Below are positions 15,024 through 24,833 of a DNA stretch of 64,000 bases, one piece after another. This DNA comes from Deltaproteobacteria bacterium. Its GTDB lineage: Bacteria > Myxococcota_A > Polyangia > Polyangiales > Houyiibacteriaceae. How positions within the stretch are numbered: position 1 is the first letter of the stretch; every line of letters begins with the position of its first letter. A program made the position numbers and the translations under genes. The notes beneath the pieces are model-generated. The model was given only the letters and a program-made list of their open reading frames with translations. It was not told the origin of the DNA and did no database searches. The stretch spans positions 682,001 through 746,000 of the forward strand of contig JAEPMI010000003.1 of assembly GCA_017644045.1 (NCBI GenBank). The letters are read 5' to 3'.

Positions 15024-16163
15024 ATGTTCGCCATCGCCAGCGTCCCGCCCCCGCCGGAGTGGGCGGCCGAGTACCTGCCCGAGGCCCTCACGTCCGGCGG
15101 ATTCTGGGGCGTCGCCTGGTGGCAGTGGTTCGGGCTGGTGCTGATCCTCGTCGCCGCCGGTCTCCTCGGCGCGGCCCTCGGCTCGCTGGCGGTGCGGGTC
15201 TCGAGCACCATCGCTCAGAACACGGCCACCGATTGGGACGACCGCTTCATCAAGGTGGTCCGCGGACCCATTCGGATGGTGATCGGCACCATCCTCTTCG
15301 TCGCTGGCGTGGAGCTCCTGGAGCTCGGCGACCATCCGCGCGAGGTGCTCGGGCGGATCGTGCGGATCGTCGCGACCATCGCGCTCGCCTGGCTGCTCGT
15401 GCGCCTGATCCGACTGGTCGGCGCGGTCATGCAGGAGCGCGCGGTGGAGCGCGCCGAAGAGGCCGGCGACATCTTGAAAGCGCGCAAGGTCCGGACCCAG
15501 GTGCTCGTGCTGCAGCGCGTGCTGGTGATCGCCACGTGGGTGCTCGCGCTGGCGCTGATCCTCATGCAGTTCGAGGTCGTGCGTAGCGTGGGCGTCTCGC
15601 TGCTGGCGTCCGCGGGCGTCGCCGGCATCGTGCTCGGTCTCGCCGCCCAGAAGACCATCGGCAACCTGCTGATGGGCATTCAGCTCTCGATCACCCAGCC
15701 GGCGCGAATCGGCGACACGGTCATCATCGATGGCGAGTGGGGGCAGATCGAAGAGATCAACCTGACCTATGTCGTCGTCCGCATCTGGGACCAGCGGCGC
15801 CTCGTGGTGCCGATCGGCGAGTTCCTCGACAAGCCGTTCCAGAACTGGACCAAGCGGGAGACCGCGCTGATCGGTGTGGTCTTCTTCCACGCCGACTACC
15901 GGCTCCCGGTGGCCAAGGCGCGCGAGCAGCTCGAGGTCATCCTGAAGGACGAGGAGAAGTGGGACGGGGAGACCTTCGGGCTCGTCGTCACGGACGCCAC
16001 GGAGCGGACCATCCAGGTGCGCTGCACCATGAGCGCCCAGGACGCGTCCAACGCCTGGGACCTGCGCTGTGCGGTTCGCGAGAAGATGATCGCCTGGTTG
16101 ACCGAGCTCGAGGACGGTCGCTACCTCCCGATGCTTCGCGTAGACTCCCGCGCGCACGAATAG
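15024..16163 (+). CDS. MscS-family mechanosensitive ion channel
   Basis: 379 residues from the ATG at 15024; the frame is open upstream but overlaps gluQRS. About five hydrophobic segments (residues 30-55, 85-105, 115-135, 165-185, 195-215). The pore-lining helix is followed by the conserved beta domain GLAAQKTIGNLLMGIQ...RIGDTVIIDGEWGQIEEINLTYVVVR and the C-terminal alpha/beta cage. The channel opens under membrane tension to release solutes on osmotic downshift. The extra N-terminal membrane segments place it among the larger members of the family. Confidence 0.9.
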   Translation: MFAIASVPPPPEWAAEYLPEALTSGGFWGVAWWQWFGLVLILVAAGLLGAALGSLAVRVSSTIAQNTATDWDDRFIKVVRGPIRMVIGTILFVAGVELLELGDHPREVLGRIVRIVATIALAWLLVRLIRLVGAVMQERAVERAEEAGDILKARKVRTQVLVLQRVLVIATWVLALALILMQFEVVRSVGVSLLASAGVAGIVLGLAAQKTIGNLLMGIQLSITQPARIGDTVIIDGEWGQIEEINLTYVVVRIWDQRRLVVPIGEFLDKPFQNWTKRETALIGVVFFHADYRLPVAKAREQLEVILKDEEKWDGETFGLVVTDATERTIQVRCTMSAQDASNAWDLRCAVREKMIAWLTELEDGRYLPMLRVDSRAHE

Positions 16164-16195
16164 CGCCGAGCGGCCGCTCGGAGGGGAGGGTGTCC

Positions 16196-16840
16196 ATGAG
16201 CTCCGAATTGGAGAACCGGTTGGTCATCGAGGTCGCGGACGAAGGTTGGCTCGACGCCGATCTGCGCGCGACCGAAGGGCTCGGCGAAGAGGCCACCGCC
16301 TGGTTGGACGAGCGCGGCAACCTGATCGACACCGAGCTCTCGGTGATCGCCGCGAGCGAAGCCAACGGCATCGAGCGACTCGCCGGGGCCGGCTTCACCG
16401 TCAGCGCCGAGGAGGTCATCCGGAGCTGGACCAGCGAGGAGCCCGAAGGGACGCGCTGGCACTACCTCTTCGCGACCGAGATCTCGGATCCCACGCCACG
16501 CGGAGCGTTCGCGTGGTGTGCGTCCGACGCGTCGAGCTTCGTCAGCGCGCCGGTCCAGGAGACCGGGCCCGACGGGCTGCGGGTCACGATCTTCGCGGGC
16601 GAGGACTACGACGGCTACGAGGTGCTCGCCGAGCTCCTCCTGCGCTTCGTCGCGGCGGCCCACGGCGCCGGCATCCGCGCGCGGGGTTTCGTTCTCGGGA
16701 CCGGCCAAGAGGGAGGCTTCGTCGGGGGTCGCACCGAGGACGGAGAGACGGAGGTCTTCTTCGAGGAGGAGCTCCAGAATCTGGTGCCGGAGGTGATGGA
16801 GCCCTTCGTGCCCGAGGGCGCGCTGGAGATGCCCGACTGA
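16196..16840 (+). CDS. Conserved-looking acidic protein of unknown function
   Basis: 214 residues. Strong ribosome site GAGGGGAGGG (16181-16190) 5 bp before the ATG. Very acidic, no signal peptide or membrane segment, so cytoplasmic. It lies 33 bp after the MscS gene on the same strand and 39 bp before the glycosylase gene, so it may be co-transcribed. No family is recognised; the sequence reads as an ordered alpha/beta protein. Confidence 0.7.
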   Translation: MSSELENRLVIEVADEGWLDADLRATEGLGEEATAWLDERGNLIDTELSVIAASEANGIERLAGAGFTVSAEEVIRSWTSEEPEGTRWHYLFATEISDPTPRGAFAWCASDASSFVSAPVQETGPDGLRVTIFAGEDYDGYEVLAELLLRFVAAAHGAGIRARGFVLGTGQEGGFVGGRTEDGETEVFFEEELQNLVPEVMEPFVPEGALEMPD

Positions 16841-16879
16841 CCTCTGGCCGTGGCGGACGGCCCACCCTAGACAGCGCGG

Positions 16880-17701
16880 GTGCCGGAAGGACCGGAAGTG
16901 CATCGGGCGGCGGCCCGCGTCGCGGCCGCCGTGGAGGGGGCCATCGCCCTGCGGGTCGAGATGGGCCTCGAGCGGCTGGTGCCCTGGGAGCGCGTGCTGC
17001 GCGGGCAGCGCGTCGCGTCGGTCGGCGCGCGTGGGAAGGCCGTGCTGGTCACCTTCGAGTCGGGGCACACGGTCTACGCCCACGGCCAGCTCTACGGGCG
17101 CTGGATGGTGCGGAAGCGCGGGGCGTTGCCCGAGACCAACCGGCAGCTGCGCTTCGCCGTGCATACCCACGAGCACTCGGCCCTCCTCTACAGCGCGTCG
17201 GACATCGAGGTGGTGCGGCGCGACGAGCTCGAGTCGATCCCCTATCTCTCGCGGCTGGGCCCGGACGTGCTCGACCCCTCCGTCGACGAGTCGCAGGTCC
17301 GCGCGCGGCTACGCGACGACCGCTTTCGCAATCGGCAGCTCGGCCAGCTCTACCTCGACCAGGGCTTTTTGGCGGGCATGGGCAACTACCTTCGCAGCGA
17401 GGTGCTCTTCCTCGCAAAGGTCCACCCGCGTGCTCGCCCGAGCGAGCTCGACGCCAAGGGGATCCGCAGGCTGGCCGCCGAGAGCCTCGTCGTGCCGCGG
17501 CGCTCGTTTCGCACCGGTGGCATCACGGTTCGCGATCGGCTCGCGGGTCGCCTGAAGCGAGCGGGCCAGTCGCGCCGACGAATGAGGCACTACGTCTTCG
17601 CTCGCGCGGCCCAGCCGTGTCGGCTCTGTGGTGACGCGATCGAGAAAGACCAGATCGCCAGCCGTCGCATCTACCGCTGCCCGACCTGTCAGCCGCGCTG
17701 A
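16880..17701 (+). CDS. nei: Nei/Fpg-family DNA glycosylase (endonuclease VIII-like)
   Basis: 273 residues starting at GTG 16880, so that after removal of Met the chain begins PEGPEVH, the Nei hallmark (catalytic Pro2 and Glu3). The middle contains DQGFLAGMGNYLRSE, the helix-two-turns-helix motif, and the C-terminus a zinc finger (CRLCGDAIEKD...YRCPTCQ). These enzymes remove oxidised pyrimidines and cut the strand by beta/delta elimination. The PEGPE rather than PELPE start favours Nei over MutM. Convergent with the DUF952 gene 20 bp away. Confidence 0.88.
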   Translation: MPEGPEVHRAAARVAAAVEGAIALRVEMGLERLVPWERVLRGQRVASVGARGKAVLVTFESGHTVYAHGQLYGRWMVRKRGALPETNRQLRFAVHTHEHSALLYSASDIEVVRRDELESIPYLSRLGPDVLDPSVDESQVRARLRDDRFRNRQLGQLYLDQGFLAGMGNYLRSEVLFLAKVHPRARPSELDAKGIRRLAAESLVVPRRSFRTGGITVRDRLAGRLKRAGQSRRRMRHYVFARAAQPCRLCGDAIEKDQIASRRIYRCPTCQPR

Positions 17702-17721
17702 CGTCGCGCCGTCGCTCTGCT

Positions 17722-18045
17722 TCAGTCGAGCTCGCTCTGGTCGAGCTCACCGCGGAGCATCGACTTCAGGATCGCGCCGTAGAGATGCGGGAAGAGCTCG
17801 CCGCCGCGAGACTCCTCCCAGCGGAGCGCGTCGCCCATTTCCGCGACGTCGAGCGCGAGGATGGAGAGCTCCGACTCGCCCGCGAAGTGCTTGGCCAGCG
17901 TGCCCGCGAGCTGCTCGCGGGTGGAGAGGTGCACGAAGCCGTCGCGCTCGTCGTCCTCGCTGCCGGCGAAGCGACCGAAGCGCTCGAAGACCTCGCGCTC
18001 GCTGGCGCGGAGGATCTTGTAGACCAGCTCTGGATGCTCAGTCAT
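17722..18045 (-). CDS. DUF952 family protein
   Basis: 107 residues. YKI at the start, DGFVHLSTREQL with the conserved His, and a final HLYGAI are typical of DUF952, small cytoplasmic proteins whose fold resembles glutathione-S-transferase-related or ADP-ribosyl-binding domains; the function is not known. Its start overlaps the stop of the upstream phosphoesterase gene by 8 bp, so the two are translationally coupled or at least co-transcribed. Confidence 0.82.
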   Translation of the reverse strand: MTEHPELVYKILRASEREVFERFGRFAGSEDDERDGFVHLSTREQLAGTLAKHFAGESELSILALDVAEMGDALRWEESRGGELFPHLYGAILKSMLRGELDQSELD

Positions 18046-20599
18046 CGTCCTCGGCCTCCTCTTCGAGGATCTCGAGGAGCTCGTCGCGGATTGACCACGG
18101 TGGCTCGGTGCCTCGGAGGTGGCGCCAGAGCAGGCGGCTCAGGCCCGGCTGCTCGTCGGGCATGGAGAAGTCCCACATGGCCGACTCGGCAGCCATCGCG
18201 CCGTCGCCGGGGTTGTCCTCCTCCGGCCACACGCGCTCGATCTCGTCGTAGGGCGTGAAGTCCGGCGTGCTGGTGAAGACGTCGTACATCGGCGAGGCGG
18301 CGGCCCACTCGGCGTTCAGCGGGTTCTCGATGCCGAGGATCAGCTGGATGGTCCGGTAGATGCTCGACTCGTTGTAGTGCACCGAGGAGACGTAGCCGCG
18401 CTTGGCCCAGGGAGAGATCACCAGCAGCGGCGAGCGGTGGTTGTCCACGTGGTCGCCACCATCCTGCGGGTCGTCCTGGATCACGAAGATGACGGTGCTC
18501 TCCCAGAAGGTCGAGTGGCTGATCGCGTCGACGAGGTGGCCGACGCCCCAGTCGTTGTCGGCCATCATCGCCTTCGGCGTGGGGCGGCCCGCCTGCCGAC
18601 CGAAGGTGTGGTCGTTGGGCATGAGGACGTAGGTGAAGTCCTTGAGCCGGCAGTTCTCGTGCACCTGCTCCTGGATCCACTGGGCCTTCTCGATGTCGGG
18701 GATGCCCATGTTGTAGACCAGGCCCGGGTAGCGACCGTCGGGGGCCTGGTTCCGGGCCGAGACGATCTCGCCGAAGTTGTCGACGTCGATGAAGTCGAGC
18801 GTCGCGAAGTAGTCGAAGACGCTGCCCTCTTCCGGGTAGCCGAGCGGCGTCGCGGCGCCCTGCAGCGGAATGCCGTAGAAGGCTCGGCCCCAGGTGGTCA
18901 GCCACGAGCGCTCGACGAAGTCCGAGCTGCGGCCCCAGGTGGTGCGGATGTGACCCTGCACCGACTGCTCGGCGAGCGAGTAGTAGTTGTCGCCCATCGC
19001 GAACTCGAGGGCGAGCTTGCGGGTGTTGGGGATGACCTGGTCCATCTCGTCCGAGGGGATGAGCACGAGGTCGGGATCGCCGTTGCCGTGCGCCGCGCCG
19101 TCGGCGTCCGTGAGGTCACCGAAGTAGGCGTCGTAGGTCTTGTTCTCGCGGACGACGAGGATGACGTGCTCGATCACCGAGGAGGCGCCCATGCCGGGTT
19201 CGGGGATCGGGAAGTCGTAGTCGGCGCCGCCGCAGTCGACGTCCAGGAAGCCGGTGGCGCGCGTGTTGTTGTCCTCGATCTCGAGGTCCCACGCGGCGAG
19301 GTCGTCGTCGTCGAAGGTCCCCGCCTCGAGCTTGATCAGGGAGCCGCCCACCAGGTCGAGGATGTCGTCGGTCCCCGGGTCGGTGTTCGCTCCGGTGCCC
19401 TCGTGCTTGCCGTTCACGATCAGCACCGCGCCGTCCAAGGGGCTGGTCGCGTCGTCGATGACGACGACGTCGGTCGGGTACCACATGGTCGGGATGCGAC
19501 CGACGCGCGCGTAGGTGTCGGCCTCGAAGACGTCGATGGCGTTCTCACCCGCGTTCACCACGAAGAGCCGACCGTCGGGCGCGAAGGCGACCTCGGCCGG
19601 TGAGGCGCCGCGGAGCGCGGTCTCCCCATCGATGAAGAGCTGCTGTGTTCGTGTCTCGGTGCCCACGTCGATCAGGCTGAGCGAGTCGCTGTCCGAGTCT
19701 GCCACCGCCAGGGTCGAGCCGTCTGGCGAGAGCGCCAGCCCCTCGGGGTTCTTGCCGACCATGATCGGATCGCTCGCGGTGCGTGTGCTCATGTCGATCG
19801 GGACGATCACCGCCTCGTCCCACAGCGAGACGTAGCCCATCGACTCGTCCGGTGAGATCTCGATGCCGAAGGGGCGGCTGTCCTCGATGAGCGGCAGGCG
19901 CGCGATCTCGGCGTCGGTCTCCGTGTCCCACCAGACCACCTGGGCGCCGAAGAGGAGCGTCGCCACCAGGGTCCGGTCGTCGGCGAGGAGCTCGAGGTCG
20001 CCGACGTAGCCTTCGTCCGTGGTCGCCGCGAGCTCGATGGCCGGCTGGTCGGTGAGCTGACCGGTGCTGGTGTCGAAGTCGTAGACCCACACCATGTTGG
20101 TGCCGCCGCCGCTGACGAAGACCTTCGAACCATCGCTGGTTCCGTCGATGCCGAGGTAGGTCGCCTCGGAGCTCGAGCGCCGGAACACCCGCTGATCGAC
20201 GACCGTCATCGTCACGAGGTCGACGACGCTCAGCTGCTCGGCCGCGACCCCACCATCGGTCACCAGCGCGTACGCGGTGCCGGGCACGGCGTAGACCGCG
20301 AGCGGGAAGCCCGGGAGCTCCAAGACCTCGCCCACCCGCGTCACCCGCTTGGCACCCGGCACGATGTAGCCGCCGGCCGCGTCGTCGCCGACGGGGAGGG
20401 TGGCCTCTTCGTCGATGATCACGGCCTCGCAGTTGCCTGGTCCTGGATCCGTGGGCGGCTCCATCGCCAGACACTCCGGCGGACCGGAGTCGACCATGCC
20501 TTGATCGGTGCCCGAGTCCTCCATCGGATCGGTGGTCCCGTCGTCGTCTCCGCAGGCGACGGCGAAGCTGAGGAGCGCCACTACACACAGGCGGGTCAT
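18038..20599 (-). CDS. Lipoprotein fusing a YVTN-type beta-propeller to a phosphoesterase
   Basis: 853 residues from MTRLCVV (a start four codons earlier is possible). Lipobox FAVAC, tether CGDDDGT. Residues about 70-430 form a YVTN/surface-layer type beta-propeller with repeats such as ALSPDGSTLAVADSDSDSLSLID. Residues about 470-840 match the AcpA/phospholipase C phosphoesterase family: IEHVILVVRENKTYDAYFGDL contains the metal-binding and nucleophile Thr/Ser position, and DDPQDGGDHVDNHRSPLLVISPWAKRG the second metal site. Likely a surface enzyme hydrolysing phosphomonoesters or phospholipids. Co-transcribed with the DUF952 gene. Confidence 0.85.
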   Translation of the reverse strand: MTRLCVVALLSFAVACGDDDGTTDPMEDSGTDQGMVDSGPPECLAMEPPTDPGPGNCEAVIIDEEATLPVGDDAAGGYIVPGAKRVTRVGEVLELPGFPLAVYAVPGTAYALVTDGGVAAEQLSVVDLVTMTVVDQRVFRRSSSEATYLGIDGTSDGSKVFVSGGGTNMVWVYDFDTSTGQLTDQPAIELAATTDEGYVGDLELLADDRTLVATLLFGAQVVWWDTETDAEIARLPLIEDSRPFGIEISPDESMGYVSLWDEAVIVPIDMSTRTASDPIMVGKNPEGLALSPDGSTLAVADSDSDSLSLIDVGTETRTQQLFIDGETALRGASPAEVAFAPDGRLFVVNAGENAIDVFEADTYARVGRIPTMWYPTDVVVIDDATSPLDGAVLIVNGKHEGTGANTDPGTDDILDLVGGSLIKLEAGTFDDDDLAAWDLEIEDNNTRATGFLDVDCGGADYDFPIPEPGMGASSVIEHVILVVRENKTYDAYFGDLTDADGAAHGNGDPDLVLIPSDEMDQVIPNTRKLALEFAMGDNYYSLAEQSVQGHIRTTWGRSSDFVERSWLTTWGRAFYGIPLQGAATPLGYPEEGSVFDYFATLDFIDVDNFGEIVSARNQAPDGRYPGLVYNMGIPDIEKAQWIQEQVHENCRLKDFTYVLMPNDHTFGRQAGRPTPKAMMADNDWGVGHLVDAISHSTFWESTVIFVIQDDPQDGGDHVDNHRSPLLVISPWAKRGYVSSVHYNESSIYRTIQLILGIENPLNAEWAAASPMYDVFTSTPDFTPYDEIERVWPEEDNPGDGAMAAESAMWDFSMPDEQPGLSRLLWRHLRGTEPPWSIRDELLEILEEEAEDDD

Positions 20600-20681
20600 G
20601 GGCGCATCCAACCAGTTTCCTCCCGCGCCGGCAACGGGCCTCGGCTTGATGGAAGCGGCGGTGTGACCGACGCTTCCGTCG

Positions 20682-21230
20682 ATGGTGGACCCGGACCCGG
20701 ATGCCTATCTGGACGAGCTGCGCGAGGAGTTCGGCATTCGCGTCGTGGAGAAGGTCGACGACGGATTCTCGAAGCTCATCGACCGGCTTCTCCGAATCGT
20801 CACATTCGGTGGTCAGCGCTCCTACATGGACCGCTACTTCACGACGATCGGGCGTACCTTCTACCTGCCGAGCGGCTGGCACGAACGCGATCCGCGGGCG
20901 CGCTACGTCACGCTCCGTCACGAGGCCGTGCACCTCCGGCAGTTCCGTCGCTACGGACGACTCGGCATGAGCCTGCTCTATCTCCTGCCGATCTTGCCGC
21001 TCGGCTTGGCCTACGGCCGCGCGCGGCTCGAGTGGGAGGCGTACGCGGAGACCTTCCGAGCGACCGCCGAGGTCTACGGCGTCGAGGCGGCCTGCGCGAC
21101 AACGCTCCGCGCGCACGTTCGCCGGCAGTTCACGAGCCCCGCCTACGGTTGGATGTGGCCCTTTCCGCGGATGGTCGACCGCTGGATCGACGCGCTGCTC
21201 GCCGAGATCGTGGCCAGCCGTCCGCGCTGA
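20682..21230 (+). CDS. Putative zincin-type metalloprotein with HEAVH motif
   Basis: 182 residues. RHEAVHLRQF contains HExxH at H80-H84, the zinc-binding and catalytic signature of zincin peptidases. A short hydrophobic segment follows (about 95-115), then EWEAYAET at about 119-127, which could give the third ligand Glu. Length and arrangement resemble small M48-like or minigluzincin proteins, but no family can be named with confidence. Begins 82 bp from the divergent phosphoesterase gene and ends 18 bp before the kinase gene, so it may be in that operon. Confidence 0.65.
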   Translation: MVDPDPDAYLDELREEFGIRVVEKVDDGFSKLIDRLLRIVTFGGQRSYMDRYFTTIGRTFYLPSGWHERDPRARYVTLRHEAVHLRQFRRYGRLGMSLLYLLPILPLGLAYGRARLEWEAYAETFRATAEVYGVEAACATTLRAHVRRQFTSPAYGWMWPFPRMVDRWIDALLAEIVASRPR

Positions 21231-21248
21231 CCGCATAATCGATCGCAC

Positions 21249-24200
21249 ATGAGGGGTGAGGAGGACGTGCCGGCCGAAGCCGTCGACCGGCTCGAGCGGC
21301 CGACAATTCCGCAGCGCTCGCCGTCGCGCATCCCTCCGAAGCGCCTCGACGAAGGCGAGGTGGTCGCGCGCCGTTTCGAGGTCCTCGAGCTCCTCGGGAC
21401 CGGCGGCTACGGCGAGGTCTACCGCGTGCACGACCGCCGCAGCGATCGCGAGATGGCGCTCAAGATCCACCGGGTCGGCGCGCTCGGGCCTCGGGCGCGC
21501 TCCATCCTCGAGGGGGAGTTCGAGCTCCTCTCCAGCCTGCGCCACCCGAACCTCGTCGGCGTCGAAGACTTCGGTGTCGCCGAGGGGCACTACGCCTGGC
21601 TCAGTCAGCCGCTGGTTCGAGGAAAGACGCTCAGCCGAACCCGCGTCCGGATCGACTCCCCGCGCGGGCTCGGATGGATCGCTCAGCTCCTCCGCGCGCT
21701 CGACTACCTCCACGGTCGTGGTTTCGTCCACGGCGACGTCAAACCGCTCAACGTCCTCGTGGACGAGGCGACCGACCGGCTGGTGCTCCTCGACTTCGGC
21801 GTGTCGCGGGCGCTGGGCGCCATGTCGCCCGAGTTCGAGGGCAGCCCCGACTACATGGCGCCGGAGGTGATCCACGGCATGGCCGCGGACGGGCGCAGCG
21901 ACCTCTACTCACTGGGCTGCTCCATCCACATGCTCCTGCGCGGCGAGCCTCCGTTCTATCGGCCGACTACGCGCGAGACCTTCCTGGCGCATCTCCTGGC
22001 ACCGGTGCCGCCGCTCTCCGGCGTCGCGGCGCCGGGCTTGGAGCGTTGGGTCCAGCGCCTGCTCGCCAAGGAGCCCGACAAGCGCTTCGGCTCCGCCTGG
22101 GATGCGCTGCGCGCGCTGAGCGAGGCGACCGGTCAGCGCTTCGAACGGGACACACCCGCCACGCTCTCGAGCCACGTCGCCCAAGCTCCGCTCACCGGCC
22201 GAGCCGCCGTCCTCGAGGCGCTCCAGGCGGCCGTGTCGGCCAACGACGGGCAGGTGTGCTTCGTCGAAGGGGGGCCCGGCTCGGGGAAGTCACGCGTGCT
22301 CGCGGAGCTCCGCCGCCGCCATCAGGTCGACGGCGGGCGACACATCGAGGTCCGCGGTTTGCGCGACCAGCAAGCGACGTTGCTCGCGCTCGCCCGGGCC
22401 GTGCTCGACCCCTTCCAGCGCAAGGCGCTCGACGAGGAGCAGCGGCGGGCCCTCGCCTACGAGCTCCCGGAGCTCCGGCGACCGCGCGAGCACCTGCCCG
22501 AACCCCTCGACCTCGACAGCGCGGCTCGCGAGCGACGACGGATCCTCGGTGCGCTGCTCGCGACGCGGTCGCAGCGGCAGCGGCTGGTCGTCGCGATCGA
22601 GGACCTCCACAGCATCGGGTGGGACGAGCAGGAGCGGTTGGCCGACGTGCTCGAGGCGGCGAGAGCCGCGGGGATGAGGGGCACGGTGGTCCTCGCCACC
22701 CGGCCAGGTGGGGTGACCCCTCGCTGGCCCGATGGCGCGCACGTTCGCACCTTGGCGCTCCCGTCGCTCGAGCCCGACGAGCTGCGCACCGTCGCGGACG
22801 CGCTGGTCGGTCCGGGCGTGCTCGACGGGACCGAGCTCGGCGAGCGGCTCTTCGAGTCGGCGGGCTCGGCATTCCACGTCCGCGAGAGCATCCGACTCCT
22901 GGTGGACGAGGGACGTCTCGTTCGCGACGCGGACGGGTGCTTCGTCGCGGAGGGACCGCTCATGTGGCGCGAGGTCTGGGAAGTCGTCGAGGAGCGCGTG
23001 CGCCTCTCGAGCCGAGCAGGCCGGACGGCGGCGCTCGCACTCGCGGTCTGGGGTCGACCGGCGACGGTCGCGGAGCTGGCACGGGTGGCAGGACGCAAGC
23101 CCGCGAACATCTCCGCCGGGATCGCCGAGCTCCTCGAGCGCGGCATCGTCGAGCGCGTGGAGCGCTTCCGTCGTGGTGCGCTCCATGTGCTCCACGAAGC
23201 GTACGTCGACGCGGTCCTGGTGGCCCTCCCACGCCGGCGCCGGGACGCCAGCTGTCGACGAGCCGCGAAGCTGGTCGTGCGCCACGCGGAAGGCGACCCC
23301 CAGGAGCTCGCGCGCGCCGCGGCGTTCCACGAGCGCGCGGGTGAGGAAGAGGCCGCGGCCGAGCTGGTTCGCGAAGCGTCCGCGATCGCTCAACGCCGCG
23401 GTCGGATCGACGAAGCGCTCCGGCTCTCCCGAACACTGTCGCGTTTCGAGTCGCCGCCGGACCCGATGCGGCTGCTGCGAGAGCACGACCTGGCGCTCCG
23501 GCTCGGTCGGCGCGACGACGCCCACGCCGCGTTCTCGGTGGCTGAGTCGCTCGGCGCGCCGGTGGGCGAGCTGACGTGGCGGAAGGGCTACCGCGCGGTC
23601 CGCGAAGGTCAGGTCGGGCGTGCCCGTGAGCTCTGTCGACGGCGGCTGCCGGGAGCCGCCGGGGCGACGCGCCTGCGGCTGCTCGAGGTGCTCGGCAAGG
23701 CCGCCGCCATGGCAGGCGATCGAGACGTGGCGTGGCGCCACTTCCGCGAGGGGGCCGCGCTCGCCGACGAGCTCGGCGAGAGCCCGGCGGCCTCGCTGCT
23801 CGGCCAAGCGCTCGCGGAGACGGAGCTCGGCCGCGCGGAGGCCGGCGAGTCCGCGCGGCGGGCCGTCTCTGCGGCGCGGGTCGCCGACGACGCCGAGCTG
23901 CTCGGTGACGCGCAGCGCGTCATGGGGCGCGCGCGACAGCGGCGGGGCGATCGGCGTGGGGCGGAGCGCGCCTTCTGGCAATCGCTGCGGCTCGCGCGCG
24001 ACCGGGGCGACATGGAGCGCGAAGCGCTGGCCGTGGTGGAGCTCGGGGCGCTGGCGCTCGACCGTGGGCACGCGGGTCGGGCCATCGAGCTCTGGGAGCG
24101 GGGGCTGGCTCTCGAGGAGCAGGTGGGCGCCACGGGCCCTTCGCTGCTCTCGCGGCTGCGGCTCGGGCGGGTGCTCAAGGGTTGCGGTCGCGGCGCGGAG

Positions 24201-24821
24201 GCCGAGGCGATCTTGGCGCCGGTCCTGCGCACCGAGGCGCACGGCATGTCGGTGGTGGTCGGGCTCGCGTGGAGCCAGCGCGGCGACCTGCTCGCGCTGA
24301 GCGGCGACGATGATGGCGCGCTCGAGTGCTACGGCCGGGCGAACGCGGTCCTCGACCAGCACCCGACCGAACGCTCGGAGGCGCTCGCCGGGCGAATGCG
24401 TGCGCTCCTGCGGCGGGGCGAGCTCGGTCGCGCGGCGACCGACCTGCAGCTCATGGGACTCCTGGCGAGCCTGACCGACCGCTCCCTCGACCGCCGTCGC
24501 TTCGCGGTCGCTCGGAGTCGCTTCGCCGAAGAGGAGGGCGACCTGGAGGCCGCGCTCGAAGCGGCGGCGGAGGCGTCGTCGTCGGATGCGCCCCGCACCA
24601 GCTACCAGGACATTCACGGCACGCGGCTCGAAGCCTACTGGCTGGAAGCGCGTGTGCTCGATGCGCTCGGCCGGTCACCGGCGCAGGCGTACGAACGGAC
24701 GGCGCGCTGGCTCGATCGGCTCACGACGAGCTTCGAAGAGCCCGAGCACGTCGAGCTCTTCCGCCTCGCCACGCCCCTGCGCTGCGCGATCGCGAGCGGC
24801 GACTTCGACGCTCGCTGGTAG
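21249..24821 (+). CDS. Ser/Thr kinase fused to AAA-type ATPase and helical repeats (PknK-like)
   Basis: 1190 residues. Kinase domain at about 39-300: GTGGYGEVY glycine loop, MALKIH with the ATP-binding Lys, HGDVKPLN catalytic loop, LDFGVSR (DFG) and GSPDYMAPE activation end; all key residues are present. Then a STAND-like ATPase at about 325-560 with Walker A GGPGSGKS and an acidic Walker B (VVAIEDLH). The last 500 residues are TPR-like helical hairpins. This is the PknK architecture frequent in myxobacteria, which senses partners through the repeats and phosphorylates targets. No DNA-binding domain or membrane segment is visible. The next gene downstream is convergent and 13 bp away. Confidence 0.9.
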   Translation: MRGEEDVPAEAVDRLERPTIPQRSPSRIPPKRLDEGEVVARRFEVLELLGTGGYGEVYRVHDRRSDREMALKIHRVGALGPRARSILEGEFELLSSLRHPNLVGVEDFGVAEGHYAWLSQPLVRGKTLSRTRVRIDSPRGLGWIAQLLRALDYLHGRGFVHGDVKPLNVLVDEATDRLVLLDFGVSRALGAMSPEFEGSPDYMAPEVIHGMAADGRSDLYSLGCSIHMLLRGEPPFYRPTTRETFLAHLLAPVPPLSGVAAPGLERWVQRLLAKEPDKRFGSAWDALRALSEATGQRFERDTPATLSSHVAQAPLTGRAAVLEALQAAVSANDGQVCFVEGGPGSGKSRVLAELRRRHQVDGGRHIEVRGLRDQQATLLALARAVLDPFQRKALDEEQRRALAYELPELRRPREHLPEPLDLDSAARERRRILGALLATRSQRQRLVVAIEDLHSIGWDEQERLADVLEAARAAGMRGTVVLATRPGGVTPRWPDGAHVRTLALPSLEPDELRTVADALVGPGVLDGTELGERLFESAGSAFHVRESIRLLVDEGRLVRDADGCFVAEGPLMWREVWEVVEERVRLSSRAGRTAALALAVWGRPATVAELARVAGRKPANISAGIAELLERGIVERVERFRRGALHVLHEAYVDAVLVALPRRRRDASCRRAAKLVVRHAEGDPQELARAAAFHERAGEEEAAAELVREASAIAQRRGRIDEALRLSRTLSRFESPPDPMRLLREHDLALRLGRRDDAHAAFSVAESLGAPVGELTWRKGYRAVREGQVGRARELCRRRLPGAAGATRLRLLEVLGKAAAMAGDRDVAWRHFREGAALADELGESPAASLLGQALAETELGRAEAGESARRAVSAARVADDAELLGDAQRVMGRARQRRGDRRGAERAFWQSLRLARDRGDMEREALAVVELGALALDRGHAGRAIELWERGLALEEQVGATGPSLLSRLRLGRVLKGCGRGAEAEAILAPVLRTEAHGMSVVVGLAWSQRGDLLALSGDDDGALECYGRANAVLDQHPTERSEALAGRMRALLRRGELGRAATDLQLMGLLASLTDRSLDRRRFAVARSRFAEEEGDLEAALEAAAEASSSDAPRTSYQDIHGTRLEAYWLEARVLDALGRSPAQAYERTARWLDRLTTSFEEPEHVELFRLATPLRCAIASGDFDARW

Positions 24822-24833
24822 CGCCTCGGGCTG

